NCBI GenBank assembly: GCA_025355505.1
Contig: JANXZM010000077.1
Location: 1 to 64,000 of the forward strand
Source of the DNA: Acidobacteriaceae bacterium
Lineage (GTDB): Bacteria > Acidobacteriota > Terriglobia > Terriglobales > Acidobacteriaceae
Reading direction: 5' to 3'
DNA length: 64,000 bases
Made by a program: the position numbers and the translations under genes
The notes under the pieces: generated by a model
Database searches by the model: none
Told to the model about the DNA's origin: nothing
The model's input: the letters and a program-made list of their open reading frames with translations, nothing else
Shown here: positions 62,255-64,000 of the stretch, one piece after another
How the letters are laid out: each line of letters begins with the position of its first letter
Numbering within the stretch: the stretch's first letter is position 1

Positions 62255-62857
62255 TTGCCTCTTCTTGCGCCGGAAAACCTGACTGTTGCCACTACCGGCG
62301 CCAGTGGGTCGTTATTCCTAAAGCACTTTCTGCTCACCGTGGAACGCGATCCGCGGGTGAAGACGGTGAACTTCATCGCTTCTGACAGCGGCCTGCGGGT
62401 CATGGCCGAGGAACTTGGTATCGAAGGCCGATCCGATCTCCTACGTCAAATCATCGGCGCGCCTTCGGTAAAGATTCAGCAGCAGTCAAACAGCGACATC
62501 GGGGCAAACGTGGCCAGCGGGTCATATCCTTCGGACGCGATGGTCGTGATCCCGTGCAGCGTCGGTACGCTGGGCCGCATTGCCAACGGTACGGCTTCGC
62601 GCCTGATTGAGCGCGCCGCCGACGTGAGTCTCAAAGAACGTCGACCGCTCGTGCTGTGCGTTCGCGAGACGCCGCTGAACAAGATCCACATCCGCAACAT
62701 GTCGTTGGCGGCGGACGCGGGCGCGACGATCTTCCCGCTGATCCCGACGTTTTATAACCATCCGCCGAGCGCCGATGCGATGGCGCAGGAATTCGCGAAC
62801 CGGGTGCTTGCGCATATAGGACTAGCCCAACAAAATGCATACCAGTGGAAGGGCTGA
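62255..62857 (+). CDS. ubiX: Flavin prenyltransferase
   Basis: A 200-residue UbiX enzyme starting at a TTG with GGAG eight bases before it. Motifs are TVATTGASGSLFLKHFL, PSDAMVVIPCSVGTLGRIAN and LCVRETPLNKIHIRNMSLAA. It makes prenylated FMN, cofactor of UbiD decarboxylases. No ubiD is adjacent. Confidence 0.95.
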   Translation: MPLLAPENLTVATTGASGSLFLKHFLLTVERDPRVKTVNFIASDSGLRVMAEELGIEGRSDLLRQIIGAPSVKIQQQSNSDIGANVASGSYPSDAMVVIPCSVGTLGRIANGTASRLIERAADVSLKERRPLVLCVRETPLNKIHIRNMSLAADAGATIFPLIPTFYNHPPSADAMAQEFANRVLAHIGLAQQNAYQWKG

Positions 62858-63303
62858 AGCAGTTCCCAGTTCCCAGTTCTCAGTTCTCAGTTCGGAACTT
62901 ATTGAAAGATCGATGACTTCGGGGGAAGCCCCGCCTGCTTTGCAGGAGTCTTTTCAGTCTATGGAAGGGGCAGTAACGAAGGTAGGTATCTGGCGGGCAT
63001 GTACTGCGAGTGCCGGGCGAGTCCAGGAGCTGAATCCCTCCTCCATTTTCAACGCCGGAAGGCGGGTGGCCCAGACATCCGCACCACCACGCGGGGTGCC
63101 CCCATCCTTCGCGCGCTTTTCTTTTCGCGAAGGGTGGGTGGCAGTCTGTTCGCACAACGGTACACGCCCCTCACGACGCGCGGGAAGAACTCCCTTGAAG
63201 GCCGCGAGCGAGCCGCCATGCTCCGCTCAGGATGACATTTTTCGTATTATCGCGAAAAAAAAGCCCTGCATTGCGGCAGGGCTTCTCTGTCAACGAGTCG
63301 CGG
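62858..63303. repeat. Repeat-rich intergenic region
   Basis: It contains a GTTCCCAGTTCTCAG repeat cluster (about 62862-62893), the inverted copy of the CCCACCC/GGATGGGG palindrome (63093-63142), and a half-copy of the CTCAGGATGACAT element (about 63220-63238). No gene is supported. Open frames there are translations of repeats. Confidence 0.6.
63255..63283 (-). terminator. Rho-independent terminator of the 48-residue gene
   Basis: On the minus strand AGCCCTGC-CGCAAT-GCAGGGCT followed by seven or eight T. It lies 21 bases after the stop of the small secreted peptide gene. Confidence 0.9.
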
Positions 63304-63450
63304 TTATCGGAATATCCCCAGCAGGTACGTGAACCAACTGGGGGCCGGCGCCGGCGTCTGCACCTTAATCTCCGGAGGGGTAGCCCAAAGGCTCGGGACG
63401 GCCGACATCAGGATCGTACCTACGGCGAGCAACAGCAGGACTTTCTTCAT
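63304..63450 (-). CDS. Small secreted peptide, 48 aa
   Basis: AAGGAG lies 9 bases before the ATG. The product is a signal peptide (MKKVLLLLAVGTILMSAVPS) plus a short tail: LWATPPEIKVQTPAPAPSWF and TYLLGIFR. It has a clear ribosome-binding site and its own terminator, so it is likely a genuine short gene. It could be a secreted signal, lipid-active peptide, or RiPP-like precursor. Function unknown. Confidence 0.7.
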   Translation of the reverse strand: MKKVLLLLAVGTILMSAVPSLWATPPEIKVQTPAPAPSWFTYLLGIFR

Positions 63451-63546
63451 TTTGCAATTCTCCTTACTTGAGTTAGGACCCGGGGAACGCGATTACTCTA
63501 CCCCCCCCCGGGCGAGAATTGTCAAATAAAAACCGCAACTTCAGCC

Positions 63547-63819
63547 CTATTGAACTTTGATCGTGGGGTTCGTATCCTCATCGCAGCAAGCGGGCGTGTA
63601 TGGGTAACCCTTAGGGTTCACAACAGAGGGCGGTGGATTGAGCGGGACAGTTATGGTCCCCGGTTGTGAGCCTACCCTTGCTGGCACCTGCACGTCCGGA
63701 GGTATTGGCGGGAATCCGGGCAGGTCGCAACTTGTGATGTTACAGGGCTCAGGGTGGTTGTTGGTAAAGGTGATTGATGTCGCCCCAATGCTGATCGTGC
63801 CTCCAGCACATACGTCCAT
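63547..63819 (-). CDS. Small Cys/Pro-rich protein, first of two paralogues
   Basis: A 90-residue protein with AAGGAGG before its ATG. It has Cys pairs (DVCAGG; PCNITSCDLPGFPPIPP; TPACCDED) and ends TNPTIKVQ. A second paralogue further along ends in the same TNPTIKVQ. No signal peptide is visible. The family is not known to me. Confidence 0.65.
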   Translation of the reverse strand: MDVCAGGTISIGATSITFTNNHPEPCNITSCDLPGFPPIPPDVQVPARVGSQPGTITVPLNPPPSVVNPKGYPYTPACCDEDTNPTIKVQ

Positions 63820-63877
63820 AAAAGTTCCTCCTTAAGGAACATTTGAACTACTACTGACTACTTCCCTGGGTTCGGCC

Positions 63878-64000
63878 TTATTGGACTTTGATCGTTGGGT
63901 TCGTCTTCTTCCTGCAGCAGTTGGGAATGTAGGTATACGTGCCAACCGACGCAGGTTGGGTGAGATCCACAGTTCCGGTGCCAGGGTTTGAGTTTTGTCT
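63878..64000 (-). CDS. Partial paralogue of the preceding protein
   Basis: The last 40 codons of a gene that runs off the window. It reads NPGTGTVDLTQPASVGTYTY, then IPNCCRKKTNPTIKVQ and TAA. It matches the ending of the complete paralogue (CC...TNPTIKVQ), so the two are tandem duplicates. Confidence 0.6.
   Translation of the reverse strand, partial: RQNSNPGTGTVDLTQPASVGTYTYIPNCCRKKTNPTIKVQ

Overview
The window looks like chromosomal DNA of a soil-type bacterium of the phylum Acidobacteriota, probably class Terriglobia. This is an inference from gene content. Pointers are a Ser/Thr kinase fused to TolB-like and TPR domains, ASH-type secreted proteins, a PEP-CTERM protein, an Asp/Glu-tRNA amidotransferase gatCA pair behind a DUF721 gene, a CcmF/CcmH cytochrome maturation cluster with a CxCxC-type CcmH, moderately high GC, and frequent GTG/TTG starts. 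No rRNA or tRNA gene and no CRISPR array was found.

Layout. 1-3600: decayed IS3-type transposase, two small coupled genes of unknown function, then a hipBA toxin-antitoxin operon with an AT-rich control region. 4050-9230: membrane-anchored trypsin-like protease, glutaredoxin-like protein, cupin, secreted protein, variant cyclase-family enzyme, and a DUF4160/DUF2442 pair. 9267-10990: a tightly coupled three-gene operon containing a TIGR04255-type protein. 11180-19440: clpC, a LolD/LolC-like export pair, an ICMT-like methyltransferase, a ZIP transporter, ychF, and a DUF4149 membrane protein. 19820-28960: GAF protein, a kinase-TPR receptor, a secreted ASH-domain protein bracketed by moxR and a duplicated moxR 3' fragment, a four-helix-bundle protein, and htpX. 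29117-34442: a cytochrome c maturation region (ccmF, ccmH, ccmI-like, carboxypeptidase-regulatory-like protein) with higBA lodged inside. 34585-37724: rhodanese, SET-domain methyltransferase, DUF721, gatC, gatA.

37810-40680 is the most system-like accessory block. Three translationally coupled genes (unknown 95 aa, nucleotidyltransferase-like, DUF262) face a convergent adenine/cytosine DNA methyltransferase gene, overlapping it by 4 bp. 40804-49213: FmdE-like, cysS, fused MFS/spermidine-synthase-like protein, pgsA, an NtrC-family remnant, and a molybdopterin oxidoreductase with its cytochrome b. 49314-54822: small secreted proteins, a type III polyketide synthase with an FAD oxidoreductase, cytochrome c, recX, and an LEA-like repeat protein. 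54995-64000: alaS, a gene broken by an in-frame stop, a Phd/VapC pair, Rieske oxygenase, ChaN-like protein, ubiX, and a run of very small genes including a 48-residue secreted peptide and two tandem paralogues ending in the same C-terminal motif.

The DNA is full of dispersed short repeats: GTTCCCGGTTCTCAG-type strings, GACGGGCG and CTGAAG hairpins, and CCCACCC...GGATGGGG palindromes. Two palindrome families have entered coding sequence in frame (alaS and lolC). Several genes are decayed, so the chromosome appears to be under active rearrangement.
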